A DNA stretch of 64,000 bases from Martelella limonii. Its GTDB lineage: Bacteria; Pseudomonadota; Alphaproteobacteria; Rhizobiales; Rhizobiaceae. The translations under genes were made by a program, and so were the position numbers. The notes below the pieces were generated by a model that saw nothing but the letters and a program-made list of their open reading frames with translations, was not told where the DNA came from and did no database searches. Shown piece by piece: positions 16,564-25,101 of the stretch (position 1 is its first letter; each line of letters begins with the position of its first letter). Where the stretch lies: contig NZ_JABUOU010000001.1 in assembly GCF_013344475.1 (NCBI RefSeq), positions 744,001 through 808,000 of the forward strand. The letters are read 5' to 3'.

Positions 16564-17223
16564 ATGAGCAACTTCTTTGAAAGCCCGTTCAAGGGCATCC
16601 CCCTCGACCGTCAGGTCAAGAACCCGAACATCACGGTAGGCCGATACAGCTATTATTCCGGTTACTACCACGGTCACGGTTTTGACGATTGCGCCCGTTT
16701 CCTCCCGCCCGATGAGGGCCTCGACAGACTTGTGATCGGCAGCTTTTGCTCGATCGGCTCGGGCGCCGCCTTCATCATGGCCGGCAACCAGGGCCACCGG
16801 AGTGACTGGATCAGCACGTTTCCATTCTTCTGGATGAGCGAGGTCGACTCATTTTCCGGTGCGCGAAACGGCTACGAACCAGCCGGAGACACGATCATCG
16901 GCAATGATGTCTGGATCGGATCGGAAGCGATCGTCATGCCGGGCGTCACCATTGGCGACGGCGCGGTGATCGGCACGCGGTCGCTCGTGACCCGCAATGT
17001 CGAGCCTTATGCGATCATCGGCGGAAACCCCGCGCGCAAGATCCGCGACAGGTTCGAGGCCGCCGATATCGCGCGTCTGATCGAGATGGCCTGGTGGGAC
17101 TGGACGGATCAACAGTTGAAAGCAGCAATGCCGATCCTGACGTCCGGAGACGTGCCGGCGCTTCATGCCTACTGGCAACGCCATGTGGCGTCGGCGTCAG
17201 GTGTACGCGGCCCTCGCGGCTGA
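16564..17223 (+). CDS. catB: Type B chloramphenicol/xenobiotic O-acetyltransferase (CatB)
   Basis: A 219-residue left-handed beta-helix acetyltransferase. The N-terminus F-F-E-S-P-F-K-G, then [21 protein letters not shown] and F-D-D-C-A-R-F-L, match CatB enzymes closely, as do [11 protein letters not shown] and A-G-N-Q-G-H-R, which holds the catalytic histidine. Hexapeptide repeats ([17 protein letters not shown]) form the coil. It should acetylate chloramphenicol with acetyl-CoA. Length is normal for the family. It stands alone and no integron or transposon surrounds it, so it looks like a resident chromosomal gene. The ribosome site is poor. Confidence 0.95.
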   Translation: MSNFFESPFKGIPLDRQVKNPNITVGRYSYYSGYYHGHGFDDCARFLPPDEGLDRLVIGSFCSIGSGAAFIMAGNQGHRSDWISTFPFFWMSEVDSFSGARNGYEPAGDTIIGNDVWIGSEAIVMPGVTIGDGAVIGTRSLVTRNVEPYAIIGGNPARKIRDRFEAADIARLIEMAWWDWTDQQLKAAMPILTSGDVPALHAYWQRHVASASGVRGPRG

Positions 17224-17293
17224 GATTTGGCCGGCGCGTGGGGTGAGCTGGCCTGCAGGCTAGGAAACCTCCCGTGCCCCTTCTGTCGGGTTG

Positions 17294-17318
17294 CCGGCGC
17301 GCTGAAATGGCGCGCCGG
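17294..17318. terminator. Hairpin between convergent catB and the pump operon
   Basis: A 9-bp perfect GC stem (CCGGCGCGC / GCGCGCCGG) with a 7-base loop between two convergent genes. No T-run follows on either strand, so it is a plausible but not classic terminator. Confidence 0.5.
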
Positions 17319-17335
17319 AACCTCTGTCATCTCCA

Positions 17336-18376
17336 TCAGCCATTCTGGGCCTCGATTCGGGTGACCACCGAAAGGCCGGGCACCAGCTTGTCGAGGTCGG
17401 GCTGTCCGGGGTCGATGGCGATCCGGACCGGAACCCGCTGGGCGACCTTGGTGAAATTGCCCGTCGCATTGTCCGGCGTGATGACCGAGAACTGCGATCC
17501 CGAGGCGGGCGAGAAGCTCTCGATACGTCCGGTGAAGGTCTCGCCGTCCAGCGCATCAACCGTGAACGTCACTTTCTGCCCCTGCTTCAGACCGTCAAGC
17601 TGGGTTTCCTTGTAATTGGCGATCACCCAGCGATTGTCGGGCACGAGCGCGACAAGCTGCGTTCCGGGCGACACATATTGTCCCTCGCGCGCCTTTACCT
17701 GGCCGAGCGTCCCGTCACGCGGTGCGGTGATCCGGGTGTTGTCCAGGTTGATCTGGGCAAGCGCGCGGGAAGCCTCGGACGCCGCAACATTCGCCTCCAG
17801 CGAGCGGCGATTGACGATCGTGGTCTGCAACGCCTCTTTCGCAACCTCGACGCCGGCACTGGCCTGATCCAGCGCGGATTTCGCCTGATCGAGCGTTGCC
17901 CGCGCCTTGTCAATGTCGGTTCCGGTTGAAAGCTCCTTGGCTTTCAGCCGCTCGATGCGCTCCCATTGGGATTGGGCGTTCTCCAGGCTTGCCTTGGCGC
18001 TCGCAACACCGGCTTCGGCAGAACCGATATTTGCCTGCGCGGTCTTCTGTGCCTGGGCATTCGCATCAAGAGCCGCCTGCGCCGCCTTCAGGCTCGCTTC
18101 GGCCTGGGCAAGCTGCTCGCGGTAGATGCGATCGTCGAGGCGCACGAGCAGGTCGCCCTCCTTCACCGGCTGGAAGTCGGTCACAGGAACATCTGCCACG
18201 AGCGCGGAGAGTTGCGGCGAAAGCAGCGTCACCTGTCCCTGGATATAGGCGTCATCGGTGCGTTCCGTTGCGCCGTCAAAGGGCGGAAGGTTCCAGGCAA
18301 ACAGCAGGGTCACGATGCCGCCGATGCCGATGGCAAGTGTAAGATAGGCGGAGAGAGAGCGGAATATGCGTGTCAT
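17336..18376 (-). CDS. HlyD/EmrA-type membrane fusion protein
   Basis: A 346-residue periplasmic adaptor, starting at ATG 18376 (M-T-R-I-F-R-S). There is one N-terminal membrane helix (about 8-30), then T-D-D-A-Y-I-Q-G-Q-V-T-L-L-S-P-Q, the biotinyl-lipoyl-like strand typical of EmrA. A long alpha-hairpin rich in Ala, Gln and Lys follows (about 90-200). The second lipoyl half contains T-R-I-T-A-P-R-D-G-T-L-G. It links an inner-membrane pump to an outer-membrane channel. The pump gene ends 20 bp upstream. No outer-membrane TolC gene is present, so a shared TolC is expected. Confidence 0.93.
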   Translation of the reverse strand: MTRIFRSLSAYLTLAIGIGGIVTLLFAWNLPPFDGATERTDDAYIQGQVTLLSPQLSALVADVPVTDFQPVKEGDLLVRLDDRIYREQLAQAEASLKAAQAALDANAQAQKTAQANIGSAEAGVASAKASLENAQSQWERIERLKAKELSTGTDIDKARATLDQAKSALDQASAGVEVAKEALQTTIVNRRSLEANVAASEASRALAQINLDNTRITAPRDGTLGQVKAREGQYVSPGTQLVALVPDNRWVIANYKETQLDGLKQGQKVTFTVDALDGETFTGRIESFSPASGSQFSVITPDNATGNFTKVAQRVPVRIAIDPGQPDLDKLVPGLSVVTRIEAQNG

Positions 18377-18396
18377 GATCTTGATCTTCTTGTGGT

Positions 18397-20073
18397 TCAG
18401 GCGGCCAGTCCCTCGGCGGCGGCACGCCCGTTTTCCCACCGCTCGAAAGCAACATCGATGATGAGAACGGCGAGCGCCACGCAAGCGAGCAGGCTCGTAA
18501 ATCGGAAGGCGTCGTTGTAGGCGAGGACGTAGGCCTGCTGGCGCACTTGGCTTGCAAACAGCATGGCGCCCTCAGCCTTGCGCAGGGCGACATCGCCGAT
18601 GGACTGACCGTAGGCGCCGGCAAGCTGTGCAAGGCGCTGGCTCACCAGCGGATCGCCGCCGGTAATGTCCTTGGCAAGCGCGGCGGAATGGATCTGCTCC
18701 CGCCAGGTGACGAAACTGCCGAACAGCGCGGAGCCGAGGATACCGCCGACGCGCTGGGTCGTCAGAAACACGATGATGAAGCTCAGGATGTAACTCGGCC
18801 CGCGCTTCAAGGCGGCCATGAAGCCGATCAGCATTGCCGGCGGCAGATAGAGGCCCGCAGCAAAGGCAATCAGCGTCTGGCTCAGATACATCTGCTCGGG
18901 ACGGGTGAGGCTGGTGGCCTGACTGTCGAGCCATGTTCCGATGATCAGCAACACCAGAGCGAAGCCGTGCATGGCTGCGACCCTGCCCGGCTTTATCAAT
19001 GCCGCACAGGTGACGCCGGCTGCGATCGTTGCCACGATCATCACGATATAGAGGCCGCGCAGCTGCTCGTTGCTCAGGCCGAGCATCATGAAGAAGCCGC
19101 GCGCGCCGCTCGATTGTTCCGAAAGGATGATCCGGAAGATCAGAAGAGCGCCGGTGAAATGGATGATCTCGGCCGAGGTGATCCACTTGATGTCGACCAG
19201 CGGGTTTTCGCGATGCGTTTCCATCAGCACCATGATCGTCAGCGATGCGACGCCGACCACCATGAGCCAGCCGATCCAGGGCTTTTCCGTCCACCAGTAG
19301 AGCCGCCCGACGGTCAGCGCCACCGTCAGCGCACCCATGCCGACAAACAGGAAGCCGAAGGCAATGAGGTCATTGCGGCTGATCACCTTCACCCGCTCGC
19401 CGGAAACCAGCGGCAGCTTGTAGATCAGCGCGAGCGAGACCAGGGCGAGCCCGATCTCGAAAATGTAAAGCCTCTGCAAGCCGCCATAATCCAGAAGAAC
19501 AGGCGCCATCAGCCCGGCAAGCGGCGTGCCGAGGGAAATGACCGTCATCGCCGACGAGATGCCGATCGAGAGCTTCTTTTCACGCGGAAGTCCCTCCAGC
19601 ATGTAGAGGATAGCGATCGACGACATGGGCGCTGCGGCAACGCCGGCGAAGAAGCGCATGACGATTGCCGCTTGGTAATTGTCAATCCAAAGATGGCAGA
19701 GATTGACCAGCACATAGAGGACAATCGAAACCTCGGCGAACCGGCGCAAACCGAATTGCTGGCGCATCTTAAAGAGCATCAGCGTGAGGCTGGCATTGGG
19801 CACGAGATAAGCCGCAAGCATCCAGGTCGCTTCGGTCGTGGTTGCCTTCAGCGGTCCGGCAATCTGCTGGATCGACACCGAGATGAAGGACATGCCGAGG
19901 GCCTGGGTGATCCCGATCACGGTTGCGGCGCACATGTAAAGCAGAAGCTGCGGCAGCGGTTTCGGCGGCTGAGCCGGTGGCGCGCCGGGATAGAGCGGAG
20001 CGTGCTGGGACGGCGCTGCGGGCGCCTCGCTTTGCTTTCCCTGCTCGGCCTCCAGGGTCTGGATGGAACTCAT
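18397..20073 (-). CDS. DHA2-family MFS multidrug transporter (EmrB-like)
   Basis: A 558-residue proton-driven exporter with about 14 membrane segments after a 40-residue proline-rich cytoplasmic start. The motif-C-like G-T-P-L-A-G-L-M-A-P and R-F-F-A-G-V-A-A-A-P-M are visible. It forms a tripartite pump with the downstream adaptor protein. The start overlaps the stop of the MarR gene (ATGA), so regulator, pump and adaptor are one transcript. Substrates are unknown; hydrophobic toxins or uncouplers are usual for this family. The C-terminal helix is followed by a short charged tail. Confidence 0.93.
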   Translation of the reverse strand: MSSIQTLEAEQGKQSEAPAAPSQHAPLYPGAPPAQPPKPLPQLLLYMCAATVIGITQALGMSFISVSIQQIAGPLKATTTEATWMLAAYLVPNASLTLMLFKMRQQFGLRRFAEVSIVLYVLVNLCHLWIDNYQAAIVMRFFAGVAAAPMSSIAILYMLEGLPREKKLSIGISSAMTVISLGTPLAGLMAPVLLDYGGLQRLYIFEIGLALVSLALIYKLPLVSGERVKVISRNDLIAFGFLFVGMGALTVALTVGRLYWWTEKPWIGWLMVVGVASLTIMVLMETHRENPLVDIKWITSAEIIHFTGALLIFRIILSEQSSGARGFFMMLGLSNEQLRGLYIVMIVATIAAGVTCAALIKPGRVAAMHGFALVLLIIGTWLDSQATSLTRPEQMYLSQTLIAFAAGLYLPPAMLIGFMAALKRGPSYILSFIIVFLTTQRVGGILGSALFGSFVTWREQIHSAALAKDITGGDPLVSQRLAQLAGAYGQSIGDVALRKAEGAMLFASQVRQQAYVLAYNDAFRFTSLLACVALAVLIIDVAFERWENGRAAAEGLAA

Positions 20074-20522
20074 GGCTCGATCTCCATCCGCTCGATCCGC
20101 GCAACGATCGCCTGCAGCAGCGCGGTTGCCTGCTTCAGTGCTGCCTCGTCCTCCGGCACGAAGAAGGCGCCGATGAAACCCGCGCGTTCTTCCATAAGCC
20201 TTTCGGCCATCGCCTTTCCATGCGGACGCAGTTGCACGAGATTGACCCGGCGATCATCGGGATCGGTAACGCGCTCGATCAGATCGAGCGCAGCCATCCG
20301 GTCGAGCGTGCGCACCAGTGTCGGCTTCTCGAGGTCAAGCTCGCCGGCAAGCGCGCTCTGATTGAGGCTGCCATGGCGGGCAAGAAGCGTCAGGACACGG
20401 GCGCGGGAAAAAGTCAGACCGAGCGCCGAAACGCGGGCATCATAAAGCGTCCGCATCTTGCGGCTGGTCACGCCAAGCGCTTCGATAAAGGCGATCTGCA
20501 ATTCGGTCGAGGAATCGGGCAT
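20070..20522 (-). CDS. MarR-family transcriptional regulator of the efflux operon
   Basis: About 150 residues from ATG 20522 (M-P-D-S-S-T-E-L). The winged helix is visible: L-T-F-S-R-A-R-V-L-T-L-L-A-R-H-G, S-A-L-A-G-E-L-D-L-E-K-P-T-L-V-R-T-L-D-R-M as recognition helix, and the wing D-P-D-D-R-R-V-N-L-V, the MarR signature. A longer frame starts at 20591, but its first residues would read through the tandem repeat operator, so the shorter start is preferred. As first gene of the pump operon it probably represses its own transcript and is released by a pump substrate. Confidence 0.93.
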   Translation of the reverse strand: MPDSSTELQIAFIEALGVTSRKMRTLYDARVSALGLTFSRARVLTLLARHGSLNQSALAGELDLEKPTLVRTLDRMAALDLIERVTDPDDRRVNLVQLRPHGKAMAERLMEERAGFIGAFFVPEDEAALKQATALLQAIVARIERMEIEP

Positions 20523-20537
20523 TGCTGACTTGATATC

Positions 20538-20567
20538 CGTTAGTGGGCTATTCGTTAGCAGGCTATA
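20538..20567. promoter_or_regulatory. Tandem 15-bp repeat, likely MarR operator
   Basis: CGTTAGTGGGCTATT (20538-20552) is followed directly by CGTTAGCAGGCTATA (20553-20567), 12 of 15 positions identical. The second copy contains TAGC-AG-GCTA, a small palindrome. The repeat sits 16-45 bp before the MarR start and next to an AT-rich, -10-like TATATTATT, a suitable place for autoregulation. Confidence 0.6.
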
Positions 20568-20812
20568 TATTATTGTGCGCAGAAACTTCAAGTGTCTCGC
20601 CTCCGGGCTGCCTTCGGCGACCTCAGAGAGGCTGTGCGGAATGTGCAGGCGGAATGGCTTCGCCCCAGAGCCTGTGGCCTATTCGCCACGCATGCGGAAA
20701 ATTTATATGCATGGTTCCTTAAAAGGATATTGCATTACCTAAACGTCAGCTATCTTTCCAATTGGGATGAAGGGGCGCGATGCGCTTCAGTTCGCGTGAG
20801 GAGGAGCAAGCG

Positions 20813-22096
20813 ATGAACATGACCAGCCGAATGAATATCCTGCTTTTGGGTGCGGCCACGATCTTGACTGCGGGGTCGGCCTCTGCCGGTTCGTTTGGGC
20901 TGCGCGAGCAGAGCGCGCTTGGACAGGGCCAGGCCTTTGCCGGCGCTGCGGCGGGACAGGCCGGCATCGGCTCGATGTACTGGAACCCGGCAACCATGGC
21001 GGCCTTCGAGGGCTTCCAGGTGGAAGCCGACATTTCCGGCATCTTTCCATATTCCGACATTACGCCGACGAGTGGCACAGCGCCTGCGCTGCTGCTGCTC
21101 GGCGGAACCGGCTCGACCGGCGACATGGGGATGGACGCGGTACTGCCTGCCGGCTATGCGAGCTACCAGATCACGCCGGATGTCTGGATCGGCCTGGGCT
21201 TCAACGCCCCGTTCGGCCTGAAAACCAAGAACCCCTTCAACTATTCGGGCCAGATCTATGCCCGTACCTCGGAAGTGGTCAGCTACGACATCAACCCGAC
21301 CATCGCCTGGAAGGTGAATGACTGGCTCGCCATCGGTGGCGGTATCGAGGCGATGTATTTCGAGACCCGCCTGACGCAGGCTATGAGCCCCTTCCCCAAT
21401 GCGCCGTCTGCCGAACTGCAGGGTGATTCCTGGGGTGTCGGCTTCAATCTCGGCTTCACGCTGACGCCGATGGAAGGCACCGTCATCGGTGTCGGCTACC
21501 GTTCGCAGATCAAGCAGAGCCTTGATGGCACGCTCGATCTCGGGGCCATGATGGCGCCGCTTCCTGCGGGTTCCTATCCGGTTACGACCGACATCACCCT
21601 GCCCGACCAGATCACCGTCGGCCTGAGCCAGAAGATCACCGATCAGCTCACACTGAATGCCGGCTTCGAGTGGACCCACTGGAGCGTGTTTGATGAATTC
21701 CCGGTCTATGGCACCGCAGGTTTCACCAAGGGCATGCAACTGACGGATCTGCCCTTCGAATATGATGACGGCTACTACGTCTCGGTCGGCCTCGAATATG
21801 CCTGGAACGAGAAGTTCACGGTTCGCGGTGGTCTCGGCTACGAATGGTCGCCGATTTCGGTCACGAACCGCGACCTGCGCCTCCCCGACAGCGATCGCAT
21901 CCACGCAGCCGTTGGCGGCACCTACAACTGGAACGACAAGCTGTCGCTCGATCTTGCCTATGAGCACATCTTCACGACGGGCGATACCAACATCCAGATC
22001 GATGCCAACAACCCGCATTATGCCGGCCTTGCCTTCTTCGGCGATGTCGATGCGCATGTTGATATCGTATCGGCCAGCCTGCGCTACCGCTTCTGA
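20813..22096 (+). CDS. FadL/OmpP1-type outer-membrane transporter
   Basis: A 427-residue beta-barrel protein. I chose ATG 20813 because it follows GAGGAGGAGC at good spacing; an in-frame ATG at 20780 would add 11 residues. A signal peptide (about 1-24, ending S-A-S-A) is followed by G-S-F-G-L-R-E-Q-S-A, the N-terminal hatch typical of FadL, and N-P-A-T-M-A. The last residue is Phe in L-R-Y-R-F, the outer-membrane insertion signal. FadL proteins pass long-chain fatty acids or other hydrophobic molecules. The beta-oxidation genes some 1-12 kb downstream make fatty acids the likely cargo. Confidence 0.93.
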   Translation: MNMTSRMNILLLGAATILTAGSASAGSFGLREQSALGQGQAFAGAAAGQAGIGSMYWNPATMAAFEGFQVEADISGIFPYSDITPTSGTAPALLLLGGTGSTGDMGMDAVLPAGYASYQITPDVWIGLGFNAPFGLKTKNPFNYSGQIYARTSEVVSYDINPTIAWKVNDWLAIGGGIEAMYFETRLTQAMSPFPNAPSAELQGDSWGVGFNLGFTLTPMEGTVIGVGYRSQIKQSLDGTLDLGAMMAPLPAGSYPVTTDITLPDQITVGLSQKITDQLTLNAGFEWTHWSVFDEFPVYGTAGFTKGMQLTDLPFEYDDGYYVSVGLEYAWNEKFTVRGGLGYEWSPISVTNRDLRLPDSDRIHAAVGGTYNWNDKLSLDLAYEHIFTTGDTNIQIDANNPHYAGLAFFGDVDAHVDIVSASLRYRF

Positions 22097-22104
22097 CGAT
22101 AGCG

Positions 22105-22143
22105 GCCGCCTCCGGTCCATCACCGGAGGCGGCACGGCCTTTT
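22105..22143 (+). terminator. Rho-independent terminator after the FadL-type gene
   Basis: A 12-bp perfect stem (GCCGCCTCCGGT / ACCGGAGGCGGC) with a 5-base loop (22105-22133), followed by ACGGCCTTTTC, 8 bp after the stop codon. Confidence 0.8.
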
Positions 22144-22204
22144 CGGGTCTGGAGGAGATCGCGTCAAGGCCGTTCCATGGGCAACGAAAGGGAGGAATTT
22201 CAGC

Positions 22205-22612
22205 ATGAGAGCATTTTTTGGCGCAGCGCTCGCAGCTGGGCTGATGACGGCCACCATGGCCGCCGCTGCATCACCCGATGGCAGATGGCTGACGGAAAGC
22301 GGCAAGACGCAGGTTCAGATCGCCCCTTGCGGCAGCAATTACTGCGGCACCATCGTCTGGCAGAAGACGCCTTCGAACGACGAGAACAACCCTGACGCTT
22401 CCAGGCGCAGCCGCCCGCTTGTCGGGACGCAGATGCTTTCCGGTCTCGCGCCCGACGGCAACAATGCCTGGAAAGGCAAGCTCTACAATTTCGAAAACGG
22501 CAAGACCTATACCGGCAAGATGGAACTCACCGATCCCAATACGCTGAAGCTTTCGGGCTGTGTTATGGGCGGCGTGATCTGCAAGAGCCAGACCTGGCGG
22601 CGAACGAAATAG
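22205..22612 (+). CDS. DUF2147 secreted protein
   Basis: A 135-residue protein with a Sec signal peptide (about 1-20, A-A-L-A-A-G-L-M-T-A-T-M-A-A-A-A). The mature part follows DUF2147: P-D-G-R-W-L-T-E, V-Q-I-A-P-C-G-S-N-Y-C-G-T-I-V-W, W-K-G-K-L-Y-N-F-E-N-G-K-T-Y-T-G-K-M and the end L-S-G-C-V-M-G-G-V-I-C-K-S-Q-T-W. Four cysteines could form two disulfides in the periplasm. The family is a small beta-barrel of unknown ligand, common in Rhizobiales. The ribosome site is good (GGGAGGAA). Confidence 0.9.
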   Translation: MRAFFGAALAAGLMTATMAAAASPDGRWLTESGKTQVQIAPCGSNYCGTIVWQKTPSNDENNPDASRRSRPLVGTQMLSGLAPDGNNAWKGKLYNFENGKTYTGKMELTDPNTLKLSGCVMGGVICKSQTWRRTK

Positions 22613-22723
22613 AAGACAAAAAGACGACCGGGCGCCGCAAGGCAAGGCCGGTCGCGCAGGATCCAGGCAGCGCCCCCAAACAGACGCTGCCTTCTGTTTG
22701 CTACCAAACCGCCCTTAAACGCG

Positions 22724-22836
22724 GGTCATCCTCGTGCCTGACACGAGGATCCAGGCAGAACGCCCAGTGTCTGCAACAAGATTTGAAAACAATCTGTTGA
22801 GCCGCCTGGATGCTCGGATCAAGTCCGAGCATGACC
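22724..22836. repeat. Composite palindromic intergenic repeat (rhizobial RIME/REP-like)
   Basis: The 113-bp element has GGTCAT at its left end and ATGACC at its right. It holds two perfect hairpins, 22728-22750 (9-bp arms ATCCTCGTG/CACGAGGAT) and 22810-22832 (9-bp arms ATGCTCGGA/TCCGAGCAT), and the inner CCAGGC and GCCTGG also pair. This nested design matches the mosaic palindromes scattered between genes in rhizobia. It lies downstream of the DUF2147 gene and before a convergent operon. Confidence 0.7.
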
Positions 22837-22894
22837 CCTGTGGGTGGGTTGTCGTGCGTGGCAACCTCAGACGCTGCGGCTTGACGAGCAGCAT

Positions 22895-22926
22895 AAAGGC
22901 CGCGCCGGAAAACCGGTGCGGCCTTT
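22895..22926 (-). terminator. Terminator of the beta-oxidation operon
   Basis: A 14-bp stem with one mismatch (AAAGGCCGCGCCGG / CCGGTGCGGCCTTT) and a 4-base A loop, 17 bp past the SCP2 stop on the minus strand. It probably works in both directions. Confidence 0.75.
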
Positions 22927-22942
22927 CGTGTTTCAGATGGGC

Positions 22943-23263
22943 CTAGGAGGCCTCTTCGAGAAGGCTGGCGAGTTTCAGCGCAACCCCTTGCGAGCCCCGC
23001 ACTTTCAAACGGCCGGTCGAAAAGGCCAGCATCGGGTTGAGCTTGCCGTTGATCAGCTTTTCGAGATTGTCGGATGACAGGATGAGGACGGTATCGGCCT
23101 CCGCCTCGCCCGTCTCATCCTGCTCGATCTCGACATTTCCGTCCGTCGCATCAAGCAGGATCGATCCGCCATCCTTCATGTCGAAGCGGACCCGGTAACC
23201 GAGGTCCTCGAGCGCATCCGATTTGTCTTCCATCGCGGCAATCAGCGTATCGATTTCAGCCAT
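22943..23263 (-). CDS. SCP2 sterol-carrier-like small protein
   Basis: A 106-residue SCP2-fold protein: V-R-F-D-M-K-D-G-G-S-I-L-L-D, D-T-V-L-I-L-S-S-D-N-L-E-K-L-I-N-G-K-L-N-P-M-L-A-F-S-T-G-R-L-K-V-R-G is the typical core. These small domains bind acyl-CoA or other lipids in a hydrophobic tunnel. It is the last gene of the operon thiolase, HAD/ECH, acyl-CoA dehydrogenase, SCP2, following at 30 bp, so an acyl-CoA carrier or delivery role in beta-oxidation is likely. It has no signal peptide, so it is cytoplasmic. Confidence 0.9.
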   Translation of the reverse strand: MAEIDTLIAAMEDKSDALEDLGYRVRFDMKDGGSILLDATDGNVEIEQDETGEAEADTVLILSSDNLEKLINGKLNPMLAFSTGRLKVRGSQGVALKLASLLEEAS

Positions 23264-23293
23264 TCCATAAGTCTCCCGTATCGCGAACCGCCA

Positions 23294-25084
23294 TCAAAAC
23301 GCCATCTCGTCAAGCGCCATCATCGCGGACTTGCCAGAGCGGATCGCGGCAACCAGGCCAGCGGCCTGCGGCAGGATGCGGGTCATGTAGAAATCAGCCG
23401 TGACGAGCTTCGCCTTGTAGAACTCCGGATCCTCCGCGCCCTTGTCAAGCGCCTCATGGGCGACCTTGGCAGAACGCAGCCACATCACGCCAAGCGCGAC
23501 GAGACCGAAGAGACGCAGATACTCGGTTGCCGCAGCACCCGCCTCTTCCGGATCTTTCAGGCTCTTCTGCGCAATCTCGGCTGTGCAGAGCTGCAGCCCG
23601 CCAAAGGCCTTCGAGAGTGGCTGGACGAGGTCGGACAGGCGGTCGTCATCGACGGCGGCGTCAATCTCCTCCAGCACCGGGTGGAAGAAGGCGCGCAGAT
23701 AGCGGCCCATATGCGCCGGCATCTTGCGGCCGACGAGATCGAGCGCCTGAATGCCGTTGGTGCCTTCGTAGATCATCGAGATGCGGCTGTCGCGGACATA
23801 TTGCTCCATGCCATGATCGCGAATGAAGCCGTGACCGCCATAGACCTGCATGCCGATGGAGGCAGTCTCGAAACCGAGATCGGTGAACAGCGCCTTGACG
23901 ATCGGCGTCATCAGGGCGGTGAAGTCTTCCGCTTCCTTCCGCTTGTCCGGATCGGGGTGGTGCTTCATCATGTCGAGGTTGCGCGCCACCCAGCCGCCAA
24001 GCGCGCGGCAGCCCTCGGTATTGGCCCGCATCGTCATCAACATGCGCCGGACATCGGGATGCACGATGATCGGATCGGCGGGCTTGTCGGGGTGCTTGGT
24101 GCCTGCAAGCGAGCGCCCCTGAAGCCGCTCCTTCGCATAGGCAACAGCGCCCTGATAGGCCGCTTCGCCCGCGCCAAGACCCTGAATGCCGACGGACAGC
24201 CGCTCGCTGTTCATCATCGTAAACATGGCGCGCATGCCCTTGTGCGGCTCGCCAACCAGCCAGCCGGTGGCCTCATCAAACGACATCTGGCAGGTGGCGG
24301 ACGCCTTGATGCCCATCTTGTGCTCGATGCCCGAGCAGGTGACGCCGTTGCGCTGGCCCGGCGTGCCATCGGCATTCGGAAGGAACTTCGGCACCAGGAA
24401 CAGGCTGATGCCCTTCACGCCCTTCGGCGCATCGGGAAGGCGAGCCAGCACCAGATGGATGATGTTTTCTGTCAGGTCATGCTCGCCGGCGGAGATGAAG
24501 ATCTTCGAGCCGGTGACCTTGTAGGAGCCGTCTGCCTGCGGTTCCGCCCGGGTTCTCAAGAGGCCGAGATCGGTCCCGCAATGGGCTTCCGTCAGGCACA
24601 TCGTGCCGGACCAGGTGCCTTCGACCATCTTCGGCAGATAGGTCTGCTTCAGATCCTCGCTCGCGTGGTCGACGATCGCCTGATAGGCGCCATGGGTGAG
24701 GCCCGGATAGAGGCCGAAGGAGAGGTTGGCGGCGCAGCTCATCTCTTCGACCAGCTTGTTGATCGATTCCGGCAACCCCTGCCCGCCCCATTCGGGATCG
24801 GATGCCATCGCCGTCCAGCCCGCTTCCGCAAAGGCCTTGTAGGCTTCCTTGAAGCCTTTCGGGGTGCGCACGACGCCGTTTTCCAGTACGCAGCCCTCTT
24901 CATCGCCGGGTGCGTTGAGCGGCAGCAGCACGTCGGTACAGAACCGGCCGGCCTCCTCCAGGATGGCGTCCGCCAGATCCGGCGAAACTTCCTCGAGACC
25001 AGGGATATCGGGATAATCGCTGATGCCGATCAGTTCCTGCAGAACGAAACGCATATCCCTTATGGGTGCATGGTAGACGTGCAT
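23294..25084 (-). CDS. Acyl-CoA dehydrogenase, long form with C-terminal domain
   Basis: A 596-residue flavoprotein of the long bacterial branch that also includes DmdC (methylmercaptopropionyl-CoA dehydrogenase). After an N-terminal Y-H-A-P-I-R-D-M-R-F segment comes the FAD core: M-C-L-T-E-A-H-C-G-T-D-L-G, I-F-I-S-A-G-E-H-D, and the catalytic Glu in Y-E-G-T-N-G-I-Q. The last 120 residues are the extra C-terminal domain. It removes two hydrogens from acyl-CoA and passes electrons to ETF, which is encoded at 32814-34501. A straight-chain fatty substrate is the simplest reading given the operon; a DmdC-like one cannot be excluded. Confidence 0.93.
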   Translation of the reverse strand: MHVYHAPIRDMRFVLQELIGISDYPDIPGLEEVSPDLADAILEEAGRFCTDVLLPLNAPGDEEGCVLENGVVRTPKGFKEAYKAFAEAGWTAMASDPEWGGQGLPESINKLVEEMSCAANLSFGLYPGLTHGAYQAIVDHASEDLKQTYLPKMVEGTWSGTMCLTEAHCGTDLGLLRTRAEPQADGSYKVTGSKIFISAGEHDLTENIIHLVLARLPDAPKGVKGISLFLVPKFLPNADGTPGQRNGVTCSGIEHKMGIKASATCQMSFDEATGWLVGEPHKGMRAMFTMMNSERLSVGIQGLGAGEAAYQGAVAYAKERLQGRSLAGTKHPDKPADPIIVHPDVRRMLMTMRANTEGCRALGGWVARNLDMMKHHPDPDKRKEAEDFTALMTPIVKALFTDLGFETASIGMQVYGGHGFIRDHGMEQYVRDSRISMIYEGTNGIQALDLVGRKMPAHMGRYLRAFFHPVLEEIDAAVDDDRLSDLVQPLSKAFGGLQLCTAEIAQKSLKDPEEAGAAATEYLRLFGLVALGVMWLRSAKVAHEALDKGAEDPEFYKAKLVTADFYMTRILPQAAGLVAAIRSGKSAMMALDEMAF

Positions 25085-25101
25085 GGTTTGCGTCCTTCTC
25101 T

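Noticed and set aside
18547-20361. A 604-codon open frame on the plus strand across the MFS gene
   Set aside because: Shadow of a clear 14-helix transporter; the translated product is charged and without family features.
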